This document shows positions 8,641 to 17,158 of a DNA stretch of 64,000 nt, piece by piece. Under the pieces are notes generated by a model. It made no database searches. It was not told the DNA's origin and saw only the letters and a list, made by a program, of their open reading frames with translations. The DNA lies in assembly GCA_037445895.1 (NCBI GenBank), contig JBBIJO010000010.1, forward strand, positions 1 through 64,000, in the 5' to 3' direction. Every line of letters starts with the position of its first letter. Position 1 is the stretch's first letter. The DNA comes from JBBIJO01 sp037445895. GTDB lineage: Bacteria; Bacteroidota; Ignavibacteria; Kapaibacteriales; UBA2268. A program made the translations under genes and the position numbers.

Positions 8641-10785
8641 ATGGAAGTTAAAAATAAGACAAAATTAAAGAAAACAAAATTGGACATTGATTCTAATGGA
8701 AGTCGAAGCAATGTGAAAGTTCATTATCAAGGGAAAGAATACAGGATTGAACTTGTCAGCAAGTTCGATTTTTCTGGCTTCGAACGAGAAACAATTTTAA
8801 AATGGTACCGGCTAAACCATCTTGGACGTCGTTTGGACGAAAAGGCGGCGTTGTATCTTAAAATGGCAAAAGGGTGGTCGTATCACGCTCCTTTTGCAGG
8901 GCACGATGGGATTCAGTTAGCCTTGGGGCAGGTTTTTCGTCCAAATAAAGACTTTCTTTTTCCTTACTATCGTGATATGCTGACGAGTCTTTCGGCGGGT
9001 TTAACCCCCGAAGAAATCATTCTCAATGGATTAAGCAAAGAAGGTGATGTTGCGGGGGGAGGGCGTCATATGAGCAACCACTTCGCGAAGCCTTCGATTA
9101 ATATACAAAATGTATCATCTTGCACTGGGAACCATGCTCAGCACGCTGCTGGTTTGGGGCGTGCAATAAAAAAGTACCGCGGCGATGAAATTGTTTTTTA
9201 TTCCGGCGGCGATTCTGCGGTAGCCGAAGGATATTTTTACGAAGCAATAAATTGTGCTGCTACCGAAAAACTTCCTGTAATTTTTGTAATCCAGAACAAT
9301 TACTACGGTATTTCTGTTCCTTTACACGAAGTAATGGCAAATTTGAACGTAGCCGAGAATTTTGTTGGATTTAAAAATGTAAAGATTCTTAATTGCGATG
9401 GGCGCGATCCTTTCGACTCGTACCGTGCTTTGTCGGAAGCAATTAAATACGTTCGGTTGGGCAGTGGTCCAGCAATTGTCCACGCTGAGTGCGACCGAAT
9501 CGGTTCCCACTCGAATTCCGACCGACACGAAATATACCGCTCCGAGGAAGAACTCGAAGCTGCGCACCGCCGCGATCCTCTTTTGCAATTTCGGTACCAC
9601 ATACTTGCCAAGGATATAGCTACCGAGGAAGAATTAGACGAAATCGAGAAAGAAAATCAAAGAATCATTTTCGAAGCCGCCGACAAAGTCGAAAAGATGC
9701 CCAATGCAGATGGCAACCAGTGGAATCAATTTATTTTTCCTGAGCCTTATGTGCCGAAAGATGCAAAAACAGAAGAATACCAGCCAGCGTCCGATGCTCC
9801 TGTTATTTCGTTACGCGAAGCCATTAATGCTGTATTGATTGAAGAGTTTCAAAGAAATCCGAATACCTTTCTTTGGGGGCAAGACATTGGCAAAGGCGGT
9901 GTTTTCAACGTTGTCAAAGGGATGCCCGAAATGTTTGGGAAAGAACGAGTTTTCAATGCTCCTATTGCCGAAGACAATATTGTTGGGACCGCTAATGGTT
10001 TTTGTCGGTATCGTGACGATATCCGAGTTGTAATTGAAGGTGCTGAATTTGCCGATTACTTTTGGCCTGCAATGGAGCAGCTTGTCGAGTTGTCGCACGA
10101 CTATTGGCGAACGAAGGGACAATACACGGCGAACGTTGTAATTCGTTTAGCAAGCGGTGGATATATTCAAGGAGGGCTTTATCACTCTCAAAATATAGAA
10201 GGGGCATTGGTAACACTCCCCGGAATAAGAATTGTTACACCTGCTTTTGCCGACGATGCTATTGGATTAATGCGGAATGCTATTCGTTCACGTGGGGTTA
10301 CAATGTATCTTGAACCTAAATTCCTTTATAACTTCAAAAATGCATATTCACCAAAACCGCATCCCGATTTTATTGTTCCGTTTGGCAAAGCAAAGATTCG
10401 CCGAGTTGGGAACAATGTTACGATTGTTGCCTATGGAACAACTGTCCATCTTTCGCTTCTTGCTGCAAAGGAACTCGAACACGAGGGAATTTCTGTTGAA
10501 GTAATCGATTTACGTTCGTTAGTTCCTTGGGACGAAGAATTGGTATATGAATCTGTAAAGAAAACGAACCGTGCGATTGTTGCCCACGAGGATAAAGTAA
10601 CTGGTGGGTTCGGCGGTGAAATAGTTGCGAAAATCACCGAAAATGTTTTTAACTATCTCGATGCACCAATCGTGCGTGTCGGCTCGAAGGATTGCCCCGT
10701 TGGATTTGCGAAAGAATATGAAAATGCTATACTCCCGAATACGAGTGATATCATCAAGTCTGTAAAAAAGATTATTAAGTGGTGA
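8641..10785 (+). CDS. 2-oxo-acid dehydrogenase E1, fused alpha-beta subunits
   Basis: A thiamine-diphosphate-dependent decarboxylase of a pyruvate or branched-chain 2-oxo-acid dehydrogenase complex that passes the acyl group to lipoyl-E2. The alpha part (about 50-340) carries GGRHMSNHF and the ThDP/Mg motif running from GGDSAVAEG to QNN. The beta part (about 385-714) has LWGQDIGKGGVFNV, a transketolase-like pyrimidine domain (APIAEDNIVGTANG) and a C-terminal domain starting near VTIVAYGTTV. E1 alpha and beta are separate genes in many bacteria but fused here. The E2 gene lies about 28 kb away at 39078, and no E3 gene is in the window. Substrate preference cannot be decided from sequence. Confidence 0.92.
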   Translation: MEVKNKTKLKKTKLDIDSNGSRSNVKVHYQGKEYRIELVSKFDFSGFERETILKWYRLNHLGRRLDEKAALYLKMAKGWSYHAPFAGHDGIQLALGQVFRPNKDFLFPYYRDMLTSLSAGLTPEEIILNGLSKEGDVAGGGRHMSNHFAKPSINIQNVSSCTGNHAQHAAGLGRAIKKYRGDEIVFYSGGDSAVAEGYFYEAINCAATEKLPVIFVIQNNYYGISVPLHEVMANLNVAENFVGFKNVKILNCDGRDPFDSYRALSEAIKYVRLGSGPAIVHAECDRIGSHSNSDRHEIYRSEEELEAAHRRDPLLQFRYHILAKDIATEEELDEIEKENQRIIFEAADKVEKMPNADGNQWNQFIFPEPYVPKDAKTEEYQPASDAPVISLREAINAVLIEEFQRNPNTFLWGQDIGKGGVFNVVKGMPEMFGKERVFNAPIAEDNIVGTANGFCRYRDDIRVVIEGAEFADYFWPAMEQLVELSHDYWRTKGQYTANVVIRLASGGYIQGGLYHSQNIEGALVTLPGIRIVTPAFADDAIGLMRNAIRSRGVTMYLEPKFLYNFKNAYSPKPHPDFIVPFGKAKIRRVGNNVTIVAYGTTVHLSLLAAKELEHEGISVEVIDLRSLVPWDEELVYESVKKTNRAIVAHEDKVTGGFGGEIVAKITENVFNYLDAPIVRVGSKDCPVGFAKEYENAILPNTSDIIKSVKKIIKW

Positions 10786-11120
10786 TTTAAAATACATTTG
10801 TATGGTGTTTTGTGCTAATGATTCTTCCTTCTATTTTTGTTTTTTCCGCTCCATCCAAAATTTCAGCAAGGTAGTTTTACAAATATGTTCTTGAAACTGG
10901 GAATATAAGCAACTCTACAATAAAAATAAAGAACTTGGAAGGAATCGAGGGATTTTTCATTTTCCCAACGCAAGCAAAGTCAAATGCGAACAATCGACAC
11001 TCTTAACAGAAACACTTTGGTTAAATATTTTAAATAGGAGTTATTTCTTTGCTATTCTTTTCTTATTTTTGAATTTTAATATTGTGTTAAGATTTTTTTG
11101 GTGGTTTTTGGGTTATTGAA
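10786..11120. other. Intergenic region, no gene recognised
   Basis: 335 bp of AT-rich sequence between E1 and the next glycosyltransferase. A tiny palindrome (ATACATTTGTAT near 10791) follows the E1 stop but lacks a G/C stem. An AGGAG near 11036 is followed only by a very short TTG reading frame. No tRNA, repeat or clear promoter was recognised. Confidence 0.3.
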
Positions 11121-12341
11121 TTGAAAAAGAAACGAATCCTTCTGCTAATGCGGCGTCTTCCTTCCAATACAATTGGAGGCGATAAGGTTAAAAATCACAA
11201 CTTAATTAAAATTCTTTCCAAACATTTTAAACTTGATTTGATTGTTGTTACCTTCGAAAAGATGGGCGCCGAGGACGAGAACTTTTTGAGTAAATACGCA
11301 GATACATATAAAGTATTTACTTTTCCCAAATGGCGTTTTCTTTTGAACACGACTAAATCTATTTTCAATTCGAAACCATTGCAAGTAAATTATTTTTATT
11401 TCAAAGAAGTTCAGAAATATGTTGACAAAAAAGCCGAAGATGTAGATTTGATAATTGTTGCAGTGGCTCGGAATGCGGAGTATGTTGTCTCGAAGCAAAA
11501 GCCAAAGATTCTCGATATGGCTGATAGCATTGGTTTGGCATATAAATATTCTTACAGACACACTTCCTCGTTGTTTTGGAGATTAGTCTATCTTTTGGAA
11601 TATCCCGGAATGTTGCGATACGAAGCAAAAATGATTGAAAATTTTGATTCCACCTTTCTTTTCAATCCTCGCGACGTTTACTATTTTAATTCTGGTAAGA
11701 CAGTATGGATACCTCACGGAGCCGACAATGCCCTACTCGAATACCACAAAACCGACCCTAAATATTCCAACTCGATATCCTTTTTAGGAAAAATGGACTA
11801 CCAGCCGAATATCGATGCTGTTATGTGGTTTGCGAAGAACGTTGTGCCACTATTGCCGTCTGAGCTTAATTTCCAAGTTATTGGTGCATATCCAACCAAA
11901 AAAGTTCTCGAATTGCAGGATAAAAATCCGAGAATATTCGTTCGTGGATATATAGAGGACCCTTATGTAATTCTCAAATCTAGTTTGTGTGTTGTTGCAC
12001 CAATGCAGACTGGTGGCGGAATTCAGAACAAAATCCTCGAAGCAATGGCTCTGGGGACTATTGTGCTTACAACACCATATTCTTCATATCCAATTGCAAC
12101 TTCCGAAAATGACGTTCTCGATGATGTTCTCCTAACCATCGATAAACCGGAAGAATGGGCAAAAATAATAACAGACATTCACGAGAACCCCACTAAATAT
12201 GAAAGCTACAAGATTCGTTCGCGAGAATACATTCGTAGCAAATTTACCTGGGAGATTTATGAACAAAAATATATTTCTTTAATTAACGAAGTATTGGATA
12301 AATATAGCAACTCGACCCACATAACTTATAAAATGCATTAA
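11121..12341 (+). CDS. Glycosyltransferase, group 1 (GT4-like)
   Basis: A 406-residue GT-B glycosyltransferase. The N-terminus KKRILLLMRRLPSNTIGGDK carries the typical first beta strand and the GG loop of the acceptor domain. The C-terminal donor domain shows ISFLGKMDYQPNIDAVMWF and APMQTGGGIQNKILEAMALGTIV, with the family glutamate. This pattern resembles sugar transferases of the PEP-CTERM/Stp1 type found in exopolysaccharide clusters, although no such cluster surrounds it. I accept the TTG at 11121 because the first strand begins immediately after it; the first in-frame ATG, nine codons later, would remove that strand. No strong ribosome-binding site is seen. It appears to be a single-gene unit. 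Confidence 0.85.
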   Translation: MKKKRILLLMRRLPSNTIGGDKVKNHNLIKILSKHFKLDLIVVTFEKMGAEDENFLSKYADTYKVFTFPKWRFLLNTTKSIFNSKPLQVNYFYFKEVQKYVDKKAEDVDLIIVAVARNAEYVVSKQKPKILDMADSIGLAYKYSYRHTSSLFWRLVYLLEYPGMLRYEAKMIENFDSTFLFNPRDVYYFNSGKTVWIPHGADNALLEYHKTDPKYSNSISFLGKMDYQPNIDAVMWFAKNVVPLLPSELNFQVIGAYPTKKVLELQDKNPRIFVRGYIEDPYVILKSSLCVVAPMQTGGGIQNKILEAMALGTIVLTTPYSSYPIATSENDVLDDVLLTIDKPEEWAKIITDIHENPTKYESYKIRSREYIRSKFTWEIYEQKYISLINEVLDKYSNSTHITYKMH

Positions 12342-12381
12342 TCAATGTGTTCCCCAAAGGAGATTCTATTATTGTGCACAA

Positions 12382-12858
12382 TTAAGTTTTGATTCGAAAT
12401 TTGAACATTGATTTATCATCTTTCGAAAGAATATAATTCCAGAAGATGCGTGCACCTTCTTTATGCGAGGGTAATGGAACTAGGTTGATAAATTCATCGA
12501 GATTAACCCACAAATAATTCTCGTGTTCACTCGATAGTGGTATTTGCTCACAATAGTTGGCGAGAATACCAAAAACAGGTGCGCTACACATAGCATTTAA
12601 ATAAGGATCGAAAAAAGTCGCGACGAATGGGATTGTCCATATTTCCAAAGGTATTAGTCCCGTCTCTTCGCGAACTTCCCGAATAGTTGCTTCAATTGCC
12701 GTTTCATTTTGCTCGATATTCCCTGTAACCGTTTGCCATATAGAAGGATAAATAGAACTATTCTGTGAACGTTTAAGAGCAAGAAATTTGTAGGAATTGG
12801 TTGTAGGTTCATAAGCTACAATATGTGCCTGGATTGTATTTGCGATGAACCTGAGCAT
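12382..12858 (-). CDS. NUDIX hydrolase
   Basis: A 158-residue pyrophosphohydrolase with an intact Nudix box at about 47-69: G-x5-E-x7-REVREETGL (GNIEQNETAIEATIREVREE then TGL). The enzymes cleave nucleoside diphosphates linked to another moiety, using Mg bound by the box glutamates. The N-terminal IQAHIVAYEP and internal WQTVTGNIE resemble NudB-like dihydroneopterin triphosphate pyrophosphatases of folate synthesis, but that assignment is tentative. It faces the upstream glycosyltransferase tail to tail, 40 bp away. Confidence 0.88.
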   Translation of the reverse strand: MLRFIANTIQAHIVAYEPTTNSYKFLALKRSQNSSIYPSIWQTVTGNIEQNETAIEATIREVREETGLIPLEIWTIPFVATFFDPYLNAMCSAPVFGILANYCEQIPLSSEHENYLWVNLDEFINLVPLPSHKEGARIFWNYILSKDDKSMFKFRIKT

Positions 12859-12928
12859 AAAACTATATCCATTTTAAAATAACATTAATCAAGGCTAACC
12901 TTTGAAGTTCATTGCGGAGAAATGTAAA

Positions 12929-13546
12929 CTAAATAATGTATTTTATTGCCAAAAAACCACCAATAAGAAGCAATAGAAATACAAATGCAAGTTTTTCGAA
13001 ATATTTATCGATAAAAGATTTAACTGGGGGACCGACAAAAAAGAACAACGCACCAACCAAAAAAAATCGAACTGCTCGCCCTATAATAGAAATTATAACA
13101 AATGGAACAAAACTCATCTGTGTTGCTCCCGCAGCAATAGTTGCAACCTTATATGGGATAGGGGTAAACGCAGCTCCCGCAAGGAACCAAAAGCCAACTT
13201 CGCTATTGAAAGTTTGGACAACTTGCTTCCAAATATCGTAAGCATTATAGAAATTAATAATTCCCATACCTATTGTTTCCATAAATGAATATCCAATTAG
13301 ATATCCAAACATTCCTCCCAGAGCGGAACCGATGGTGCACCAAAATGCAGAAATAAAAGAACGGTGCGGCAAAGCTAATGCAATCGCAATTAATAAAACA
13401 TCTGGCGGAATTGGGAAAAAGGAAGCTTCGGCAAAAGCGAACAAAAAAAGTGCAACAAGAGCATGCTTTTTCCTTGCAAAGCTTTCTACCCAAACAGTTG
13501 ATTTTCTCAACCAATTATTGATTTTCTTAATCAAAGTTCTCTCCAA
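12929..13546 (-). CDS. YqaA-type DedA-like membrane protein
   Basis: A 205-residue inner-membrane protein of the DedA/YqaA (SNARE-associated) superfamily, whose members are linked to lipid carrier recycling and membrane homeostasis. Visible are the re-entrant segment ASFFPIPPDVLLIAIAL and the glycine-rich GSALGGMFGYLIGY, then AGAAFTPIPYKVATIAAGA and a final helix. The start lies 16 bp inside the end of accA, so the two are co-transcribed. The specific transported lipid or ion is unknown. Confidence 0.85.
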   Translation of the reverse strand: MERTLIKKINNWLRKSTVWVESFARKKHALVALFLFAFAEASFFPIPPDVLLIAIALALPHRSFISAFWCTIGSALGGMFGYLIGYSFMETIGMGIINFYNAYDIWKQVVQTFNSEVGFWFLAGAAFTPIPYKVATIAAGATQMSFVPFVIISIIGRAVRFFLVGALFFFVGPPVKSFIDKYFEKLAFVFLLLLIGGFLAIKYII

Positions 13547-14499
13547 ACACCCATTTTATAAAATTTTTCTCGGCGAGAATTAACCAAGTCACGAGGTTTG
13601 ATTTGTTTTAGTGCATCCAGTTCTTCCTGAATTATGTTGCGTAAAATATCGAACATTGCTTTATGATTTTTATGTGCACCGCCAAGAGGTTCGGGTACAA
13701 TTCTATCGATAACGTTAAGTTCAATTAGATCTTTGGCAGTCAATTTCAAAGCTTCGGCAGCTTGTTCTTTGTAATCCCAGCTTCGCCAAAGAATACTCGA
13801 GCAAGACTCGGGAGAAATTACACTATACCAGGCATTTTCGAGCATAAGGATTCGGTCGCCGATACCTATGCCGATTGCCCCGCCGCTTGCTCCTTCGCCA
13901 ATTATTATTACAAGGATTGGAACTTGCAATTTAGCCATCAAGAACAGGTTACGCGCTATAGCCTCGGCTTGCCCTCGTTCTTCGGCTTCTATACCAGGAA
14001 ATGCCCCTGGTGTATCCAGAAAAGTTATAATAGGTTTTTTAAACTTTTCGGCTAATAGGAAGAGCCGATGAGCTTTGCGGTAACCTTCGGGATTTGGCAT
14101 ACCGAAATTCCGAACAAGATTAGTCTTGGTGTCTTTACCTTTTTGATGTCCTACAATCATTACGGAAACACCATTGAATTTTGCAATTCCACCAACTATC
14201 GAAGGGTCGTCCCGAACACAGCGGTCTCCGTGAAGTTCAACAAAATCGGTGAAAAGGTTTGTAATATAATCCAGTGTCAGCGGACGCTCTGGATGGCGAG
14301 CAATTTGAACTCGTTGCCAACGAGTAAGTTGATTATAAATTTGTAGTTTGAGTTCTTCAACTTTTGCTTGCATAGTTGCCAGTTCGTCGCCAATATTGAT
14401 TACTTCGTTCAGAGTCTTCATTTCTTCGATTTTTTTCTCGAGTTCGTAAATTGGTTTTTCGAAATCAAGAAGATATTTGGGAGTGGTTTGATTGTTCAT
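13531..14499 (-). CDS. accA: Acetyl-CoA carboxylase carboxyltransferase subunit alpha
   Basis: The alpha subunit of the carboxyltransferase that moves CO2 from carboxybiotin to acetyl-CoA, the first committed step of fatty acid synthesis. At 322 residues it is of standard length. The N-terminal LDFEKPIYELEKKIEEM helix, RHPERPLTLDYI, FLDTPGAFPGIEAEERGQAEAIARN and GEGASGGAIGIGIGDRILMLENAWYSVISPE are typical AccA blocks. accD, accB and the housekeeping accC are not adjacent; the accC-like gene at 43593 belongs to a different carboxylase type. It overlaps the upstream glycosyltransferase fusion by 4 bp and yqaA by 16 bp. Confidence 0.97.
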   Translation of the reverse strand: MNNQTTPKYLLDFEKPIYELEKKIEEMKTLNEVINIGDELATMQAKVEELKLQIYNQLTRWQRVQIARHPERPLTLDYITNLFTDFVELHGDRCVRDDPSIVGGIAKFNGVSVMIVGHQKGKDTKTNLVRNFGMPNPEGYRKAHRLFLLAEKFKKPIITFLDTPGAFPGIEAEERGQAEAIARNLFLMAKLQVPILVIIIGEGASGGAIGIGIGDRILMLENAWYSVISPESCSSILWRSWDYKEQAAEALKLTAKDLIELNVIDRIVPEPLGGAHKNHKAMFDILRNIIQEELDALKQIKPRDLVNSRREKFYKMGVWREL

Positions 14500-16448
14500 T
14501 TTTGTCCCTTGGTATATTTCAACAAAAGTTCAATATCGAGCAAAGGAGAATAATTCTTTAAATAAAACTGGTTAAGTTTAGAAATTGTTCCTTCGCTCAA
14601 GTGTAAATTAGAATGTGCTTCGGCAATAGAGATTAAAGGTTTTTTCTCGATTGTATCGGTTGAATTACCTGTTCCAACAAAAGTCATTTTTCCAATCAAA
14701 ATGTTAATAAAACTTTTTAAAATGTTTTCACCATTACGAAATAACAAAAATGTTAGCGGAATTCCAAGAGTAAGGAAAAATACCGAAAGCGATATATCAA
14801 TAAGTCGTTTAGCAACTTGATAACGAAAACGAGAAAAATTATAAATTGGGAAAGTTGGTTCCAAGTCGATGATTTCATTTATGAGTCGGGCAGCAATTAT
14901 TTCCTCGTATTCTTGGGCAAAATGGAGGCGAACTTTCGGAATCTTTGCCATCTGAATATTTTTTAAATATTCAATATTTGAAAGGGTAGAATCGGTTATT
15001 ATAACTTCGGTAATTTTGTTTTTCGAAAGTATTCTTTGAAGTTCAGAGATTGAACCAAGAAAAGGTAAATCACAAAAATTCGAGAACGATTTTTGTTTAG
15101 TTGAAATCAAACCAACAATTTGTGCGTCGACTAAATCGGATTCTTCGATTTTATTGATAATTGTCTTTGTCTTTTCGTTGTCTCCAATAAATGCTAATCG
15201 CCGAGGAGAACGTTTCCCGCCAATTTTTGTTATTAGATTGTAAACAACTCGCATTCCAGGAAGTAGGAATGTGGCAAATCCAATTGTTAAAAGCAGAACA
15301 CCCCTGCTAAAAGCAAATTCATTAAAGAAGTAAGTTAAAGCTGAAAGGACAAAAAATGCTATCATTAGTCCGAAAGATGTACCCCAGAAACTGTTCCTAC
15401 GTTCGAAATATTCTCCAGTTGCAATCATCGAACAAAAGATAACAAGACTCAATGCAATAAAGACCGTTGGATATGCATAATTGGGAAAACTAAAAAAAGA
15501 ACCAAAACGGATTAAACTTGCAAACAAAAGCGAAATGTTTATTGCAATTAAGTCATACAGGATGAAAAAGAATTCTGTTTTATATTTCCAAAACCGTGCA
15601 ATAAGCTTATGGAAGCGTATTCCAAGAGCAATGAAAGCAAGGAAGAAAAGCGATTTACCATAGTGACGGCGGGCAAATATCTCCATTGCTTGATAGAAAT
15701 TAACCGTTTCGTCGATAGAACTTCGTTTGGTGCTTTGACCCTTGTAATGAATAATTGAAGTTGAATGAACATAAGCAGTTTTCCAACCAATTTGTGCAGC
15801 TCGGAAACAAAAATCGAGGTCTTCGCCATACATAAAGAAAGATGTATCGAAACCATTTAATAGTTCGATAACTTCCCGGCGAATGAACATAAACGAACCA
15901 CTAATAGAATCGACGAAGTATGTTTCGTCAGGACTACGAAATGTTTGATTATATTGCCCGAAAAGTTTCGAATGCGGGAACAGACTTTGCAAACCAAATA
16001 GTTTTGTAAATGAAACCCAAGGGGTTGGGAAACTGCGCCGACAGGCAAGTTGCAACGTCCCGTCGGGGTTCAAAACTTTGCACCCCGCAATGCCAACTTC
16101 GGGGTGCAATTCCATAAATGTAAACATAGTTTGCAGAGTATCTTCTTGAAGGTAGGTATCGGGGTTTAATATCAGCAAGTAACGTCCTTTTGCAATCTTG
16201 AAAGCTTCGTTATTCGCAGCTGCAAATCCTTTGTTTTCGTTCAAAGCAATTAGCTTGACTTCGGGAAATTGCTTGCGAACAAATTCCGTCGAATTATCAA
16301 TGGAATTATTATCGACAACAATGATTTCAATGCCGAAATTGTATTTAGATTTATAAATAGAGTGAAGGCATTGCGAAAGAAAATCCTTCACATTGAAGTT
16401 AACAATAACTATGGAAAGCTGGGGTGCTTCTTGCATTTTCAAAGGCAT
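14496..16448 (-). CDS. GT2 glycosyltransferase fused to a membrane segment, a nucleotide-binding domain and a degenerate sugar-phosphate transferase
   Basis: A 650-residue fusion. Residues 10-240 form a GT2 domain of the rhamnosyltransferase kind: VDNNSIDNS at 45-53, LNPDTY at 94-99 and GEDLDFCFR at 208-216. Residues about 293-400 hold transmembrane helices, and 413-515 look like the CoA_binding_3 Rossmann domain of WbaP/WcaJ-type enzymes. Residues 544-648 align by eye with the two ends of the bacterial sugar transferase domain (AKRLIDISLSVFFLTLGIP; NILIGKMTFVGTGNS; YLKNYSPLLDIELLLK). The catalytic core with the KFRSM-like and D-E motifs is missing. Two starts are possible: 16448, or the ATG at 16436 just after the upstream stop. 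Confidence 0.8.
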   Translation of the reverse strand: MPLKMQEAPQLSIVIVNFNVKDFLSQCLHSIYKSKYNFGIEIIVVDNNSIDNSTEFVRKQFPEVKLIALNENKGFAAANNEAFKIAKGRYLLILNPDTYLQEDTLQTMFTFMELHPEVGIAGCKVLNPDGTLQLACRRSFPTPWVSFTKLFGLQSLFPHSKLFGQYNQTFRSPDETYFVDSISGSFMFIRREVIELLNGFDTSFFMYGEDLDFCFRAAQIGWKTAYVHSTSIIHYKGQSTKRSSIDETVNFYQAMEIFARRHYGKSLFFLAFIALGIRFHKLIARFWKYKTEFFFILYDLIAINISLLFASLIRFGSFFSFPNYAYPTVFIALSLVIFCSMIATGEYFERRNSFWGTSFGLMIAFFVLSALTYFFNEFAFSRGVLLLTIGFATFLLPGMRVVYNLITKIGGKRSPRRLAFIGDNEKTKTIINKIEESDLVDAQIVGLISTKQKSFSNFCDLPFLGSISELQRILSKNKITEVIITDSTLSNIEYLKNIQMAKIPKVRLHFAQEYEEIIAARLINEIIDLEPTFPIYNFSRFRYQVAKRLIDISLSVFFLTLGIPLTFLLFRNGENILKSFINILIGKMTFVGTGNSTDTIEKKPLISIAEAHSNLHLSEGTISKLNQFYLKNYSPLLDIELLLKYTKGQK

Positions 16449-17152
16449 TTAAATAGTTTGCAAAGTTTTAGTTTCCAAACAAGAAAAACCGCTTCGAAAA
16501 TAATCTTTCTATTCATCTTCGAAGTGCCATTGCGTCGGTCAGTAAAGATTATAGGAATTTCTTTGACACGGAAACCGTTTGCCCAAAAGCGAAAGTTCAT
16601 TTCTATTTGAAATCCATATCCATTGGTCTTTACCTTCGATAATTCGATTTTTCGTAATGCCTCGGTCCGGAAGCACTTGAAACCACCCGTAGCATCCTTA
16701 ATTGGCATTCCTGTGATAACCCTAGTGTAAAGATTTGCAAAGTAACTTAAAATCAAACGTTGCAGTGGCCAATTAATCACATTAACGCCGGTTAAATAGC
16801 GCGATCCAATTACTAAATCGGCGTCTTCTATGGCACGAAGAAATCGGGGGATATCCTCTGGATTATGAGAGAAGTCTGCATCCATCTCGAAAATTGCCTC
16901 GTAATTATGTTCTATTGAGTATTTAAAACCATCGATATATGCAGTTCCTAATCCCATTTTTCCGGGTCTATGGATTAAGTGAATTCGTTGGTCGTTTGCC
17001 ATTATATTTTGGACAATGCGGGCAGTTCCATCGGGAGAATTATCGTCAACGATTAAAATATGAAGCGATGGTTCGACGGCGAAAATTTTACCAATAAGTT
17101 TTTCAATGTTTTCTGCTTCATTATATGTCGGGATGATGACTATCGTTTTCAT
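16439..17152 (-). CDS. Polyprenol-phosphate mannose synthase-like GT2 enzyme
   Basis: A 237-residue enzyme of the dolichol-phosphate mannose synthase family: it charges a polyprenyl phosphate with a hexose, to be used by membrane GT-C transferases. Landmarks are VIIPTYNEAENIEKLI at the start, DDNSPDGTA at 36-44, EMDADFSHNPEDIP (the metal-binding DxD region), IGSRYLTGVNV, DATGGFKCFRTEAL and RRNGTSKMN. It lacks the long C-terminal membrane extension found in some homologues. It overlaps the downstream GT2 fusion by up to 10 bp and follows ptsI by 6 bp, so transcription probably continues from the pts genes. Confidence 0.92.
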   Translation of the reverse strand: MKTIVIIPTYNEAENIEKLIGKIFAVEPSLHILIVDDNSPDGTARIVQNIMANDQRIHLIHRPGKMGLGTAYIDGFKYSIEHNYEAIFEMDADFSHNPEDIPRFLRAIEDADLVIGSRYLTGVNVINWPLQRLILSYFANLYTRVITGMPIKDATGGFKCFRTEALRKIELSKVKTNGYGFQIEMNFRFWANGFRVKEIPIIFTDRRNGTSKMNRKIIFEAVFLVWKLKLCKLFKCL

Positions 17153-17158
17153 AGTAAT

